DNA from: Nocardioides sp. S-1144
Lineage (GTDB): Bacteria > Actinomycetota > Actinomycetes > Propionibacteriales > Nocardioidaceae
DNA length: 64,000 nt
Assembly (NCBI RefSeq): GCF_005954645.2
Contig: NZ_CP040695.2
Coordinates: forward strand, 310,001-374,000
Direction of reading: 5' to 3'
Positions 1 through 8,127 of the stretch are shown piece by piece (within the stretch, counting starts at the first letter, position 1; each line of letters starts with the position of its first letter). Both the position numbers and the translations under genes were made by a program. The notes beneath the pieces are model-generated. The model did no database searches, had not been told where the DNA came from, and was given only the letters and a program-made list of their open reading frames with translations.

Positions 1-379
1 GCCTGGTGACCTCGACCAGGACGTCGCCCCGGACGCGGGAGGCCAGGCCGACGAGGTCGACGCCGTACGCGCCGACCAGGTTCAGCTCGATCGCCGCCAA
101 CCGGTCGCCGTCGACGCGCAGCCCGATGCCGGCGGGTGCGTGGGTGGGGTCGCGCTGGAGCAGCCGGCGCAGGGCGTCGACGACGACGCGCGACGACACG
201 TACGTGTGCGACCCGTCGTCGTCGCGGGCGGGGGGGCCGTCGGTGTGGACGCGGATCGGGTCGGACGGCGTCCTCAGGGAGCGCACGCCCGCCATGATCG
301 CCGCCGACACCTCGGGCCACCGGTCGACCGGTTCGTCGCGCGCGGCGTGGGTCGCCCGGTCGAGTGGGTCTAGCGCCAT
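1..379 (-). CDS. Partial Asp23-like or hypothetical protein
   Basis: The 5' part of a minus-strand gene that runs off the left edge (at least 126 residues). It starts at ATG 379, inside the last codons of the sigma-factor gene, so the two overlap by 10 bases and are almost certainly co-transcribed and translationally coupled. The readable part has an acidic N-terminus, then alternating hydrophobic stretches (HTYVSSRVVVDALRRLL, IELNLVGAYGVDLVGLASRV) resembling the Asp23/Gls24 alkaline-shock fold found in the divergent operon. The domain call rests on that resemblance and on context; the C-terminus is not visible. Confidence 0.6.
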   Translation of the reverse strand, partial: MALDPLDRATHAARDEPVDRWPEVSAAIMAGVRSLRTPSDPIRVHTDGPPARDDDGSHTYVSSRVVVDALRRLLQRDPTHAPAGIGLRVDGDRLAAIELNLVGAYGVDLVGLASRVRGDVLVEVTR

Positions 380-939
380 CGAGCCATCCTCTCCGCTAGT
401 GTCCGCCGGCCGCGGTGCAGGTGCCCGCGGACGCTGCCGACCGGCAGGGCCAGGGCCTCGGCGATCTCGTCGTAGCTCAGGCCCTCGACCTCGCGCAGCA
501 GCCAGGCCGCCCGCTGGTGCCACGGTAGTTCGTCCAGCGCGGCCTGCAACGCCGTCAGCAGCTCGGTGTCCAGGACCTGCTGCAGCGGGTTGTCCTGCGC
601 GGGCCGCACCATCCGCAACAGCAGGTCGTCGTTGATCGGGGTCGGCCGGCGGTGCCGCTGCAGGTCGACGGCGCGCCGGTGCACGAGCCGGAACAGCCAG
701 GTCTTGAGGCTCGACCGACCCGCGAAGGTCCCGAGGCTCCGCCAGGCCGAGATGAACGCCTCCTGGGTGACCTCCGCGGCGTCGGCGTCGCTGCCCCCGA
801 CCAGGCGGCGCGCGTAGCGGTACATGCCGGGACCGTGGCGGTCGACGATGACCTGGAAGGCCTCCTCGTCCCCGACCCGCGCGGCGCGGACGAGGGCCGC
901 GTCGGAGGGCCCGTCCGCCGACGTCGAGGTCACGCGCAC
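370..939 (-). CDS. RNA polymerase sigma-70 family (ECF-type) sigma factor
   Basis: A sigma factor of about 189 aa with only regions 2 and 4, which would direct RNA polymerase to a dedicated promoter set. Region 2 is seen around DAAEVTQEAFISAWRSLGTF and WLFRLVHRRAVDLQRHRR. Region 4 helix-turn-helix is LPWHQRAAWLLREVEGLSYD followed by a second helix with GSVRGHLHRGRRTL. The frame has no ATG at its head; GTG 939 (or GTG 933) is the best start. It overlaps the downstream partial gene by 10 bases and is divergent from the Asp23 operon, which suggests it controls that envelope-stress operon (inference). No anti-sigma gene is visible. Confidence 0.85.
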   Translation of the reverse strand: MRVTSTSADGPSDAALVRAARVGDEEAFQVIVDRHGPGMYRYARRLVGGSDADAAEVTQEAFISAWRSLGTFAGRSSLKTWLFRLVHRRAVDLQRHRRPTPINDDLLLRMVRPAQDNPLQQVLDTELLTALQAALDELPWHQRAAWLLREVEGLSYDEIAEALALPVGSVRGHLHRGRRTLAERMARWR

Positions 940-1120
940 ATCGTGACGCGACTCACCGGTGCCGCAACCACCCCGACAGGCGGCCCGTGCCGAACGAGAG
1001 GTGCCGGACCGCCGCGGACCCACGAACGCCCGGAGTGACGCAGGACACACGAGAACCGCGTGACGACCGACCCGGTCGGCACGACCAAGCACCGACATGA
1101 ACGCAACGAGAGGACACAGC

Positions 1121-1582
1121 ATGAGCGAGAAGCAGGCGACCAGCACCCGGACCGAGGTCGCGACCAGGACCGAGGGCTCCGGGGTCCTCGTGTCCGACCA
1201 GGGCCGCACCGCGATCGCCGACACCGTGGTCGCGAAGATCGCCGGCATCGCCACGCGCGAGATCAGCGGCGTGCACGACCTCGGCGGCGGGGCCGCCCGC
1301 GCGGTGGGCGCGATCCGCGACCGGATCCCGGGCTCGCGCACCAACCTGAGCCAGGGCGTCGGCGTCGAGGTCGGCGAGCGCCAGGCGGCGGTCGACCTCG
1401 ACATCGTCGCCGAGTACGGCGTCTCCATCGCTGACCTCGCCGTCGCCATCCGCCGCAACGTGATCGGCTCCGTCGAGCGGATGACCGGGCTCGAGGTCAC
1501 CGAGGTCAACATCACCGTGCACGACGTCTTCCTCGACGACGGCACCGACAACGGCGAGGCCGACGCCCCGCGTGTCGAGTGA
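1121..1582 (+). CDS. Asp23/Gls24 family envelope stress response protein
   Basis: A 153-aa Asp23 (alkaline shock) family protein. The core begins at VLVSDQGRTAIADTVVAKIA and includes EISGVHDLGGG and VDLDIVAEYGVSIADLAVAI, ending with VNITVHDVFLDD, the usual Asp23 order. These proteins form membrane-anchored layers through AmaP-type anchors. ATG 1121 is preferred over the in-frame ATG at 1097 because GAGAGGA lies just upstream. It heads a tight operon (1587-3910) of related proteins and small membrane proteins. No convincing promoter hexamer was found in the 181-bp gap to the divergent sigma gene. Confidence 0.88.
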   Translation: MSEKQATSTRTEVATRTEGSGVLVSDQGRTAIADTVVAKIAGIATREISGVHDLGGGAARAVGAIRDRIPGSRTNLSQGVGVEVGERQAAVDLDIVAEYGVSIADLAVAIRRNVIGSVERMTGLEVTEVNITVHDVFLDDGTDNGEADAPRVE

Positions 1583-1586
1583 CCCG

Positions 1587-1925
1587 ATGAGCAGCCCGCC
1601 GAGCAGCCCCACGACCCCCGCGGACGCCGCGGGGTCCGAGCCGGCCGACCGCGTCGCCGCGGCCGTGCTGGCCGTGGCCGGGGTCGACGGGCTGCACGGC
1701 GGCGCGCACGGCGAGGTGGCAACCTACCTGCCCGGTCGTCGCGTCGTCGGTGTCCGGCTGCGCGACCCGGGGTGCGCGGTCCACGTCGTCCTGGCGTGGG
1801 GCGTGCCGATCGCCGGCACGGCCGAGCTGGTCCGCCGGGCCGTGAACGGGCTGGTGGCCGGACCGGTCGACGTCACGATCGAGGACGTCTCGCCGCCCAC
1901 GGTGCCCGCGGGGCCGGCGTCGTGA
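1587..1925 (+). CDS. Small Asp23-like protein
   Basis: A 112-aa protein in the Asp23 operon, 4 bases after the previous stop. A Ser/Pro-rich N-terminus is followed by DRVAAAVLAVAGVDGLHGG, CAVHVVLAWGVPIAGTAELV and VDVTIEDVSPP, the beta-alpha-beta pattern of a short Asp23 domain. An in-frame GTG at 1572 would overlap the preceding gene; ATG 1587 is preferred. It probably co-assembles with the other Asp23 proteins (inference). Confidence 0.72.
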   Translation: MSSPPSSPTTPADAAGSEPADRVAAAVLAVAGVDGLHGGAHGEVATYLPGRRVVGVRLRDPGCAVHVVLAWGVPIAGTAELVRRAVNGLVAGPVDVTIEDVSPPTVPAGPAS

Positions 1926-2212
1926 GCGACCCGCAGCGCGACGTCCGCGCGCGGCGGCGGGCGCTGGCCAAGGAGCACCACCCGGACGTCGGGGGCGACC
2001 CGGCCGAGTTCGTGCGTGCCATGCGGGGCCTGGGGGGCTCCGCAGGGGACGACGGGCCGGACGCGGTCACCTCCGGCACCACCACCGTCGCACCCTCCCG
2101 CGTGGCCCGCAGCGCCCGGCGGGTCCGTGGGGCCGGCACCACCCTCGTCGCCACCGTCCGGCGGCGCCTACCCCGGTCGTTCCCCGGCTCGCGCCGCTAC
2201 GGCCACCTCTGA
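1922..2212 (+). CDS. Small basic protein with truncated J-domain (HPD) motif
   Basis: A 96-aa protein starting at GTG 1922, overlapping the previous stop by four bases (GTGA). Near the N-terminus is RRRALAKEHHPDVGGD followed by PAEFVRAMR. This matches helix II, the invariant HPD loop and the start of helix III of a DnaJ J-domain, but helix I is missing. The rest is basic and Ser/Arg-rich with no recognisable fold. Whether it can stimulate an Hsp70 is uncertain. Its place inside an Asp23 operon suggests a role in envelope-stress protein assembly. Confidence 0.68.
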   Translation: MSDPQRDVRARRRALAKEHHPDVGGDPAEFVRAMRGLGGSAGDDGPDAVTSGTTTVAPSRVARSARRVRGAGTTLVATVRRRLPRSFPGSRRYGHL

Positions 2213-2225
2213 AGGAGACCACCAC

Positions 2226-2402
2226 ATGACCACCTCCACGATCGGCCTCATCGCCGGGCTGCTGCTGACGATCGCCATCGTCGCCGGCGGCTTCACCGGT
2301 TTCCTCCTGGCCGTCGTCCTCGGGGGTGTCGGCTACCTCGTCGGCGGCCACGTCGACGGCGAGCTCGACCTCGCGGCGCTGGTGCGAGGACGTCGTGGCT
2401 GA
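2226..2402 (+). CDS. DUF2273-like small integral membrane protein
   Basis: A 58-aa membrane protein, almost entirely a glycine-rich hydrophobic hairpin: TIGLIAGLLLTIAIVAGGF and FLLAVVLGGVGYLVGGHV, then a charged tail. DUF2273 proteins of this size and shape sit beside Asp23 genes in many Gram-positives. GAAGGAG at 2212-2217 supports ATG 2226. Its stop overlaps the next gene's GTG start. It likely helps dock the Asp23 layer at the membrane (inference from family context). Confidence 0.78.
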   Translation: MTTSTIGLIAGLLLTIAIVAGGFTGFLLAVVLGGVGYLVGGHVDGELDLAALVRGRRG

Positions 2403-2799
2403 GCCGGCCGTCGAGGGGACGGCCGGCCCAGCCACCCTCGACCGGGCGCGCCCCGACGATCGCGGCACCCTCGAGGTCCGGGTCCGCGCGATCCAGCACG
2501 TCGTGGAGCAGGCGGTGCTGAGCACGCCCGGCACGGTCGCCCACCGGACGGCGCTGGGCCGCCTGCGGGGTTCGAACAGCCCGCACGCCGACATCACCAT
2601 GCAGGGCCGCAGCGCCCGCGTGGCCGTCGACGTCGCCTGCGTGTGGCCCTGCCACGTGGCCGGGATCGCCGCCCGGGTCCGCGACACCGTGCGGAGCGAG
2701 GCGGCCCGCATCACCGGCGTGCACCTGCACACCGTCGACGTCACCATCCACACCCTCGGCGCCGCCGAGGTCGACCAGGAGAGGAGGCGGGTCGAGTGA
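2395..2799 (+). CDS. Asp23-like protein
   Basis: A 134-aa protein read from GTG 2395, overlapping the previous gene by 8 bases. It contains RVRAIQHVVEQAVLSTPGTV, ADITMQGRSARVAVDVAC and GVHLHTVDVTIHTLG, the beta-strand/helix order of Asp23-family proteins, with a cysteine pair (C..PC) in the central strand. No signal or membrane segment. This is the third Asp23-like member of the operon. Confidence 0.72.
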   Translation: MAEPAVEGTAGPATLDRARPDDRGTLEVRVRAIQHVVEQAVLSTPGTVAHRTALGRLRGSNSPHADITMQGRSARVAVDVACVWPCHVAGIAARVRDTVRSEAARITGVHLHTVDVTIHTLGAAEVDQERRRVE

Positions 2800-3332
2800 G
2801 CGCCCCGACCGACCGCACCCCGCCCCGCGCCCGTCCGGTCGCGGCCCTCGCCGCCCCGGTGCTGGCCCTGGCCCTCGTGGCGGTCGCCGTGGTCGCGGTC
2901 CGCGACCTCCTCGTCGACCGGGGTCGGGTCGGCGGCACGCCGTGGTCCCGCGACCTCGTCGACGCCGTCGACGGCCTGACCGCGAGCACCGCGCTCACGG
3001 TCGCCGGTCTCGCTGCCGCCGTGGTCGGGCTGCTGCTGGTCGTGGCCGCGCTCCTCCCGGGCCGCCGCACCCACCTGCGCGGCTCCGCCGCCGCGGACCT
3101 GTGGGTCTCGCCCGGCGCCCTCGCGGCGCTCGCGCAGACCGTCGCCGACCGCTCGCCGGGCGTGGTCTCGGCCGCGGCCACCCGGGTCGGCCGCCGCCGC
3201 GTCACCGTCGAGGTCGTGGCCCGCGAGGGCGAGCCCGGCGTGCGCGACGCCGTCCGCGCGGCCCTCGACGACGGCCCCGGCGCGCTCACCGCCGCCACGG
3301 TCGGCGTCCGGCTCCAGGAGGTCCCGCGATGA
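2796..3332 (+). CDS. DUF6286-type membrane protein of the Asp23 operon
   Basis: A 178-aa protein starting at GTG 2796 across the previous stop. Two membrane segments (VAALAAPVLALALVAVAVVA and TVAGLAAAVVGLLLVVAALL) flank a short external loop. The C-terminal half (ADLWVSPGALAALAQTVADR to the end) is soluble and looks like the DUF6286 domain found in actinobacterial Asp23 clusters. Likely an inner-membrane partner for the Asp23 proteins. The domain name is from memory. Confidence 0.72.
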   Translation: MSAPTDRTPPRARPVAALAAPVLALALVAVAVVAVRDLLVDRGRVGGTPWSRDLVDAVDGLTASTALTVAGLAAAVVGLLLVVAALLPGRRTHLRGSAAADLWVSPGALAALAQTVADRSPGVVSAAATRVGRRRVTVEVVAREGEPGVRDAVRAALDDGPGALTAATVGVRLQEVPR

Positions 3333-3910
3333 CGCGTCGCCTGCTGCTGCTCGACCGCCTCGCCGTCCTCGTCGTCGGCCTCGCCCTGGTGGCCCTCGGC
3401 CTCCTCGCCGCCGACTGGCAGCACGGCTGGGTCCTGCACCTCGACGACCGGCTCGACACCGGGCGCCTCGACGACGTCCTGGACGCCGCGTGGTGGCCGT
3501 GGACCCTCGCCGCCGTCGGGGTCGTGCTCGGTCTCGCCGGGCTGGCCTGGCTGCTGGCGCACCTGCGTCGCAGCGGCCCGTCGGTGATGCGGCTGCGGGC
3601 CAGCGACGGCTCCGGCCACGTCGAGGCCGACCTGGCCTCGGCGGCGACGGCCGCCGCGCAGCGGCTCGGCACGCTGGCCCCGGTCACCGGCGTCCGCGGC
3701 ACCAGCCGCACCGTGCGCTCCCGCACGGTCCTGGAGCTGCGCGGGCACGTGGACCCGTCGGCCGACGTCGCCACCCTCACCGAGGCGGCCGAGGTCTGCG
3801 CCGCCGACGTCGCCGCGGCGTTCCCGGACGACGACGTGGTCTGCCGCGTCGTCCTCGACGCGCCGCGACGCCCCAGGACCGGACGCAGCACTCGCGTGCG
3901 CGTCCGCTGA
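3329..3910 (+). CDS. AmaP-like Asp23 membrane anchor protein
   Basis: A 193-aa protein with the AmaP topology. One N-terminal membrane helix (LAVLVVGLALVALGLLAA) and a second (WTLAAVGVVLGLAGLAWLLA) are separated by about 45 residues, and a cytoplasmic domain follows. AmaP anchors Asp23 to the membrane in Staphylococcus, and this is the expected last member of such an operon. It overlaps the preceding gene by ATGA at 3329. It is followed after 56 bp by the csbD-like gene, possibly a separate transcription unit. Confidence 0.72.
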   Translation: MTRRLLLLDRLAVLVVGLALVALGLLAADWQHGWVLHLDDRLDTGRLDDVLDAAWWPWTLAAVGVVLGLAGLAWLLAHLRRSGPSVMRLRASDGSGHVEADLASAATAAAQRLGTLAPVTGVRGTSRTVRSRTVLELRGHVDPSADVATLTEAAEVCAADVAAAFPDDDVVCRVVLDAPRRPRTGRSTRVRVR

Positions 3911-3966
3911 GCGGCCGAACCCGGTCGCTCGCACCACCCCACCCAGCAAGGACGAAGGAGAACACC

Positions 3967-4140
3967 ATGGGAATCGCGGACAAGGCCAAGAACGCCGCCC
4001 AGGACGCGCTCGGCAAGGCCAAGGAGGTCGTCGGCGACGCCAAGGGCGACGACGCGCTCAAGGCCGAGGGCAAGGCCGACCAGGGCGAGGCCAAGACCAA
4101 GAACAAGGTCGAGGACGTCAAGGACGTCTTCAAGGGCTGA
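3967..4140 (+). CDS. CsbD family stress protein
   Basis: A 57-aa, highly charged, Lys/Asp/Ala-rich protein with the CsbD pattern: MGIADKAKNAAQDALGKAKE, then repeated GDAKGDD and EGKADQ, ending KVEDVKDVFKG. CsbD proteins are abundant general-stress proteins of unknown mechanism. AAGGAG at 3955-3960 fixes the ATG start. Its position after the Asp23 operon fits a stress regulon. A strong hairpin follows directly. Confidence 0.9.
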   Translation: MGIADKAKNAAQDALGKAKEVVGDAKGDDALKAEGKADQGEAKTKNKVEDVKDVFKG

Positions 4141-4158
4141 TCCCTCGCCCCGACCGGG

Positions 4159-4192
4159 GCTGACCGACGGGCGCTCGGGCCCGTCGGTCAGC
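4159..4192. terminator. Bidirectional hairpin terminator
   Basis: A perfect 14-bp inverted repeat (GCTGACCGACGGGC and its complement) with a 6-nt loop lies between the convergent csbD-like and FAD-oxidase genes. There is no T-tract, as is usual in high-GC actinobacteria. Confidence 0.8.
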
Positions 4193-4206
4193 GCGTCGTG
4201 GTCAGC

Positions 4207-5580
4207 TCACAGCAGGGCGCCCGGGTTGAGGATGCCCTGGGGGTCGAGCGCGGTCTTGACCCGGCGGTTCAGCTCGAGCGCGTCCGGCCCGAGGTAGTCG
4301 CCCAGCCAGGGGCGCTTGAGGCGCCCGACGCCGTGCTCGCCGGTGATGGTGCCGCCCAGCCGGATCGCCAGCCGCATCACCTCGCCGTAGGCCACCTGGG
4401 CGCGGTCGGACTCGTCGGGGTCGGCGGCGTCGAAGACGATCAGCGGGTGGGTGTTGCCGTCGCCGGCGTGGGCGATGACCGCGATGGTCACCGCGCGGTC
4501 GCGGCTGATCGCCGCGATCCCGCGGACCAGGGCGCCGAGTGCCGGGAGGGGGACGCCGACGTCCTCCAGCAGCAGGAAGCCCTTCTTCTCCATCGCCGGG
4601 ATCGCCATCCGCCGGGCGACGACGAACGCCTCGCCGACCGCGACGTCGTCGGTGGCGAAGACCTCGACGGCCCCGCGGGACTCGCAGTCGGCGGTGATCT
4701 CGGTGACCTCGACGGCGGCGTGGTCGGCCGGCTCGTCGGTCTGGATCACGAGCATCGCCTCGGCCGTGCGGTCCAGGCCCATCCGGGTCTCGTCCTCCAC
4801 CGCGTTGATCGTCACCCGGTCCATCAGCTCGAGCATCGAGGGCCGCATCCGGCGGGTGATGGCCAGGACGGCGTCGGTGGCGCCGTCCAGCGTCGGGAAC
4901 GTCGCCACCAGCGTCGAGGGCGGCCGCTGCGCCGGGACCAGGCGCAGCACGACGCGGGTGATGACGCCGAGCACGCCCTCGCTGCCGACGAAGAGCTTGG
5001 TGAGCGAGAGCCCGGCGACGTCCTTGAGCCGCGGCCCGCCGAGCTCGACGGCGGTGCCGTCGGCCAGGACGACGGTCAGGCCGAGGACGTAGTCGGTCGT
5101 GACGCCGTACTTCACGCAGCACAGCCCGCCGGCGTTGGTCGCGACGTTGCCGCCGATCGAGCAGATCTCGTACGAGGAGGGGTCCGGCGGGTACCACAGC
5201 CCGTGCGCGGCGGCCGCTGCCTTCACCTCGGCGTTCAGCAGGCCGGGCTCGACGACCGCGGTGCGGGTGACGGGGTCGACCTCGATCGCGCGCATCCGCT
5301 CGGTCGAGACCACCAGGCAGCCGTCGACCGCCGACGCACCGCCCGACAGCCCGGACCCCGCGCCGCGCGGGACGACCGGGACGCCGTGCGCCGCGGCGTA
5401 CCGCACGGCGGCCTGCACGTCGGCGGTGCACGTGGCCCGGACGACGGCCAGCGGCACCCCGGCGCCCGGGTCGCGGGCCCGGTCCCAGCGGTAGCCGGCC
5501 ATCCGGTCCGGGTCCTCGACCAGGGCGCCGGCGGGCAGGGCGCCCCGCAGGGCGGCGAGGTCGGGCGGCGTCGTCTCCAT
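4207..5580 (-). CDS. FAD-binding oxidoreductase, glycolate oxidase GlcD-like
   Basis: A 457-aa flavoprotein of the PCMH/vanillyl-alcohol oxidase family, closest in layout to GlcD and D-lactate dehydrogenases. The FAD-binding half has PVVPRGAGSGLSGGA and SIGGNVATNAGGL. The C-terminal FAD_oxidase_C half has AHAGDGNTHPLIVFD and ITGEHGVGRLKRPWL. It probably oxidises a 2-hydroxy acid (glycolate, D-lactate or D-2-hydroxyglutarate) to the 2-oxo acid. No GlcE/GlcF subunit is adjacent, so the electron acceptor is unknown. It is divergent from the MoxR gene across 90 bp. Confidence 0.88.
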   Translation of the reverse strand: METTPPDLAALRGALPAGALVEDPDRMAGYRWDRARDPGAGVPLAVVRATCTADVQAAVRYAAAHGVPVVPRGAGSGLSGGASAVDGCLVVSTERMRAIEVDPVTRTAVVEPGLLNAEVKAAAAAHGLWYPPDPSSYEICSIGGNVATNAGGLCCVKYGVTTDYVLGLTVVLADGTAVELGGPRLKDVAGLSLTKLFVGSEGVLGVITRVVLRLVPAQRPPSTLVATFPTLDGATDAVLAITRRMRPSMLELMDRVTINAVEDETRMGLDRTAEAMLVIQTDEPADHAAVEVTEITADCESRGAVEVFATDDVAVGEAFVVARRMAIPAMEKKGFLLLEDVGVPLPALGALVRGIAAISRDRAVTIAVIAHAGDGNTHPLIVFDAADPDESDRAQVAYGEVMRLAIRLGGTITGEHGVGRLKRPWLGDYLGPDALELNRRVKTALDPQGILNPGALL

Positions 5581-5670
5581 GGTGAGGACAGACCCTCCTC
5601 CACCCCGGGCGTCCCGACAAGGGACCGGACGGGACCCGGACCCCGGGCGGGCCGGTGCGAGGATGGCGCG

Positions 5671-6531
5671 ATGAGCTGGTTCGCCTCACCCACCGACGCC
5701 TCCGCCCGGCTGCACGAGGTCGGCTACCTGGCCGACGGGGCGACGTCGACGACGTCCTACCTCGCCGGTGCGCTCGAGAAGCCGCTGCTCGTCGAGGGCC
5801 CGGCCGGGGTGGGCAAGACCGAGCTCGCCAAGGCGGTGGCCCGCGCGACGGGCGCCGAGCTGGTGCGGCTGCAGTGCTACGAGGGACTCGACGAGGCGCG
5901 CGCCCTCTACGAGTGGAACTACAAGAAGCAGCTGCTGCGGATCCAGGCCTCGCACGGCCAGGAGTGGGACGCCACCCACGACGACATCTTCACCGAGGAG
6001 TTCCTGCTGACCCGGCCGCTGCTGACCGCGATCCAGCGGGAGACGCCGACGGTGCTGCTCATCGACGAGGTCGACAAGACCGACGTCGAGGTCGAGGGGC
6101 TGCTGCTCGAGGTGCTCTCCGACTTCCAGGTCACCATCCCCGAGCTGGGCACGGTGACGGCCACCCGGCGCCCCTTCGTCGTCCTCACGTCCAACGCCAG
6201 CCGCGAGCTGTCGGAGGCGGTCAAGCGGCGCTGCCTCTACCTGCACCTGGACTACCCCGACGCCGAGCGGGAGCGCGAGATCGTCGCCTCGCAGGTGCCC
6301 GGGCTCGACGACCGGGTCACCGCGCAGCTGGTCGCCACCGTGGCCCGGCTGCGCGAGCTGGAGCTGAAGAAGGCGCCCTCGATCGCGGAGTCGGTCGACT
6401 GGGCCCGCACCCTGGTGGCCCTGGAGATCGGTGACCTCGACGCGAAGGCGATCGCCGACACCCTCGGCGTCATCCTGAAGCACCGCAGCGACCACGACCG
6501 CGCGGTCAAGGAGCTGAAGCTCGCCCGATGA
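5671..6531 (+). CDS. MoxR/CoxD-type AAA+ ATPase
   Basis: A 286-aa MoxR-family AAA+ ATPase. Walker A is GPAGVGKTELAKAVA (Lys49), Walker B is TVLLIDEVDKTD, and sensor 1 is VVLTSNASRELSEAVKRRC with the arginine finger. MoxR ATPases act with VWA-domain partners to remodel or mature metal enzymes. The next gene is exactly such a partner and overlaps by ATGA, making a CoxD/CoxE-like pair. No CO-dehydrogenase subunits are nearby, so the client is unknown. Confidence 0.9.
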   Translation: MSWFASPTDASARLHEVGYLADGATSTTSYLAGALEKPLLVEGPAGVGKTELAKAVARATGAELVRLQCYEGLDEARALYEWNYKKQLLRIQASHGQEWDATHDDIFTEEFLLTRPLLTAIQRETPTVLLIDEVDKTDVEVEGLLLEVLSDFQVTIPELGTVTATRRPFVVLTSNASRELSEAVKRRCLYLHLDYPDAEREREIVASQVPGLDDRVTAQLVATVARLRELELKKAPSIAESVDWARTLVALEIGDLDAKAIADTLGVILKHRSDHDRAVKELKLAR

Positions 6532-7952
6532 GCACGCGCAGCGGCCTGGTCGACCGGCACATCGCCTTCGTGGAGGCGCTGCGCGGCGCCGGGCTGTCGG
6601 TCTCCCTGGCCGAGGACCTCGACGCCATCGCCGTGCTGGGCGCCCTCGACTGGACCGACCGCGACGTCGTCCGCGAGGGCTACGCCGCGTCGCTGGTCAA
6701 GCGGCAGGCGCAGCGGCCGACGTTCGAGGCGCTCTTCGACCTGTACTTCCCCCGGATGGTCGGCGGCGGCGCGGCCTCGCTCGACCCGGACGCCGGGTCC
6801 GGCGAGGAGTCGGGCGAGGAGTCCGGCGACGACGTGGCGGCCTCACCGGTGCGCGACAACGCGGCCGCGCTGAGTGCCTTCCGCGAGCAGCTCGCCGAGG
6901 CGCTGGCCGCCGACGACCGGCAGCGCCTGCAGCAGCTGGCGGCCGAGATGGTCGGCCGGTTCGGTGCGATGCCCGGGCGTGGTCCGGGGCTGTCGTCGTG
7001 GTCGGCGTACACGGCGCTGCAGCGGGTGGCGCCGTCCGAGCTGGTCGCACAGATCGTCGCGGGGCTGCTCGCCGAGGGGCTGACCGAGGAGGAGGCCGAG
7101 CGCGGCGCGGGACGCCGGGTCGGCGCGTTCACCGCGCAGGTCGAGGCCGACGCCCGCCGCCGGATCGCGGAGGAGAAGGGCGCCGACCACGTCGCGAACG
7201 TCGCCCTGCGCCCCAGCATCGAGCGCCTCGACTTCATGGCCGCCCGCCGCTCCGACCTCGAGGAGATGCGCCGCGAGATCTACCCGCTCGCCCGGCGGCT
7301 CGCGACCCGCCTCACCCAGGAGCAGCACGCCCGCCGCCGAGGGCCGCTCGACTTCCGGCGCACCGTGCGCGCCTCCATGTCGACCGGCGGCGTCCCGATC
7401 GCCACCCACCACCGACCGAAGCGGCCGCACCGCACCGAGCTGGTCGTGCTCTGCGACGTGAGCGGCTCGGTGGCCAACTTCGCGCAGTTCACCCTGCTGC
7501 TGGTCTTCGCGCTGCGCGACCAGTTCCAGAAGGTGCGCGCGTTCACGTTCATCGACCAGGTGCACGAGGTGACGCCTTACTTCAAGCCCGGCGCCGACGT
7601 CGTCGACGTGATGAGCGACCTGGCCGCCTCCACCACGCACGCGGCGCTGTGGGGGCGCACCAACTACGGCCGCGCGCTCGGCCGGTTCGCCGAGGAGCAC
7701 CCCGACGCCGTCGGGCCGAAGACGTCGCTGCTCGTCCTGGGCGACGCCCGCTCCAACTACAGCGACCTCAACGAGGCGGTCCTCCGCGAGCTCGCCGGCA
7801 CCGCCCGGCACGCCTGGTGGCTCAACCCCGAGCACCGCCGGCACTGGGGCACCGGCGACTCCGCCGCCGCGGCCTACGGCGACATCGTGCCGATGGTCGA
7901 GTGCCGCAACCTGACCCAGCTCGCGGAGTTCGTGCACGACCTGACCACCTGA
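6528..7952 (+). CDS. VWA domain-containing CoxE-like protein
   Basis: A 474-aa protein co-translated with the MoxR ATPase. The N-terminal half is helical, with an acidic repeat near residue 90 (GSGEESGEESGDD). The C-terminal half is a von Willebrand A domain whose MIDAS motif VLCDVSGSV (Asp310, Ser312, Ser314) is intact, with TNYG and LGDARSNYSD further on. This matches CoxE/DUF58-like partners of MoxR. It ends before a block of 46-bp repeats. Confidence 0.87.
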   Translation: MSTRSGLVDRHIAFVEALRGAGLSVSLAEDLDAIAVLGALDWTDRDVVREGYAASLVKRQAQRPTFEALFDLYFPRMVGGGAASLDPDAGSGEESGEESGDDVAASPVRDNAAALSAFREQLAEALAADDRQRLQQLAAEMVGRFGAMPGRGPGLSSWSAYTALQRVAPSELVAQIVAGLLAEGLTEEEAERGAGRRVGAFTAQVEADARRRIAEEKGADHVANVALRPSIERLDFMAARRSDLEEMRREIYPLARRLATRLTQEQHARRRGPLDFRRTVRASMSTGGVPIATHHRPKRPHRTELVVLCDVSGSVANFAQFTLLLVFALRDQFQKVRAFTFIDQVHEVTPYFKPGADVVDVMSDLAASTTHAALWGRTNYGRALGRFAEEHPDAVGPKTSLLVLGDARSNYSDLNEAVLRELAGTARHAWWLNPEHRRHWGTGDSAAAAYGDIVPMVECRNLTQLAEFVHDLTT

Positions 7953-7980
7953 CGGCGTGGCGCCGGGCCGGGCTGTGGTC

Positions 7981-8026
7981 CGGGGTTTCGTCGGCGCTCG
8001 CCGGGGCTCGCTTGCTCAACCTCCGG
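7981..8026 (-). repeat. 46-bp interspersed repeat, copy 1 (inverted)
   Basis: First of three copies of a 46-bp element. On the minus strand it begins CCGGAGGTTGAGCAAGCGAG and ends GACGAAACCCCG. It matches copy 2 at 44 of 46 positions in opposite orientation, so copies 1 and 2 form a very large hairpin with a 38-nt loop. It lies between convergent genes ending at 7952 and 8188. Confidence 0.85.
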
Positions 8027-8064
8027 GGGTGGGCTTGCAGTTCCGGTTTCCTCGGCGCCCCACA

Positions 8065-8110
8065 CCGGAGGTTGAGCAAGCGAGCGCCAGCGAGCGCCGA
8101 CGAAACCCCG
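8065..8110 (+). repeat. 46-bp interspersed repeat, copy 2
   Basis: Reads CCGGAGGTTGAGCAAGCGAG at its start and ends GACGAAACCCCG. Internally it contains the tandem half-motif AGCGAGCGCCAGCGAGCGCC. It is the inverted partner of copy 1. Confidence 0.85.
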
Positions 8111-8127
8111 GTCCGCGACCTCGGGGA

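Noticed and set aside
4198-5670. Plus-strand extension of the MoxR frame upstream to 4198
   Set aside because: It is antisense to the FAD oxidase; MoxR homology begins only at ATG 5671.
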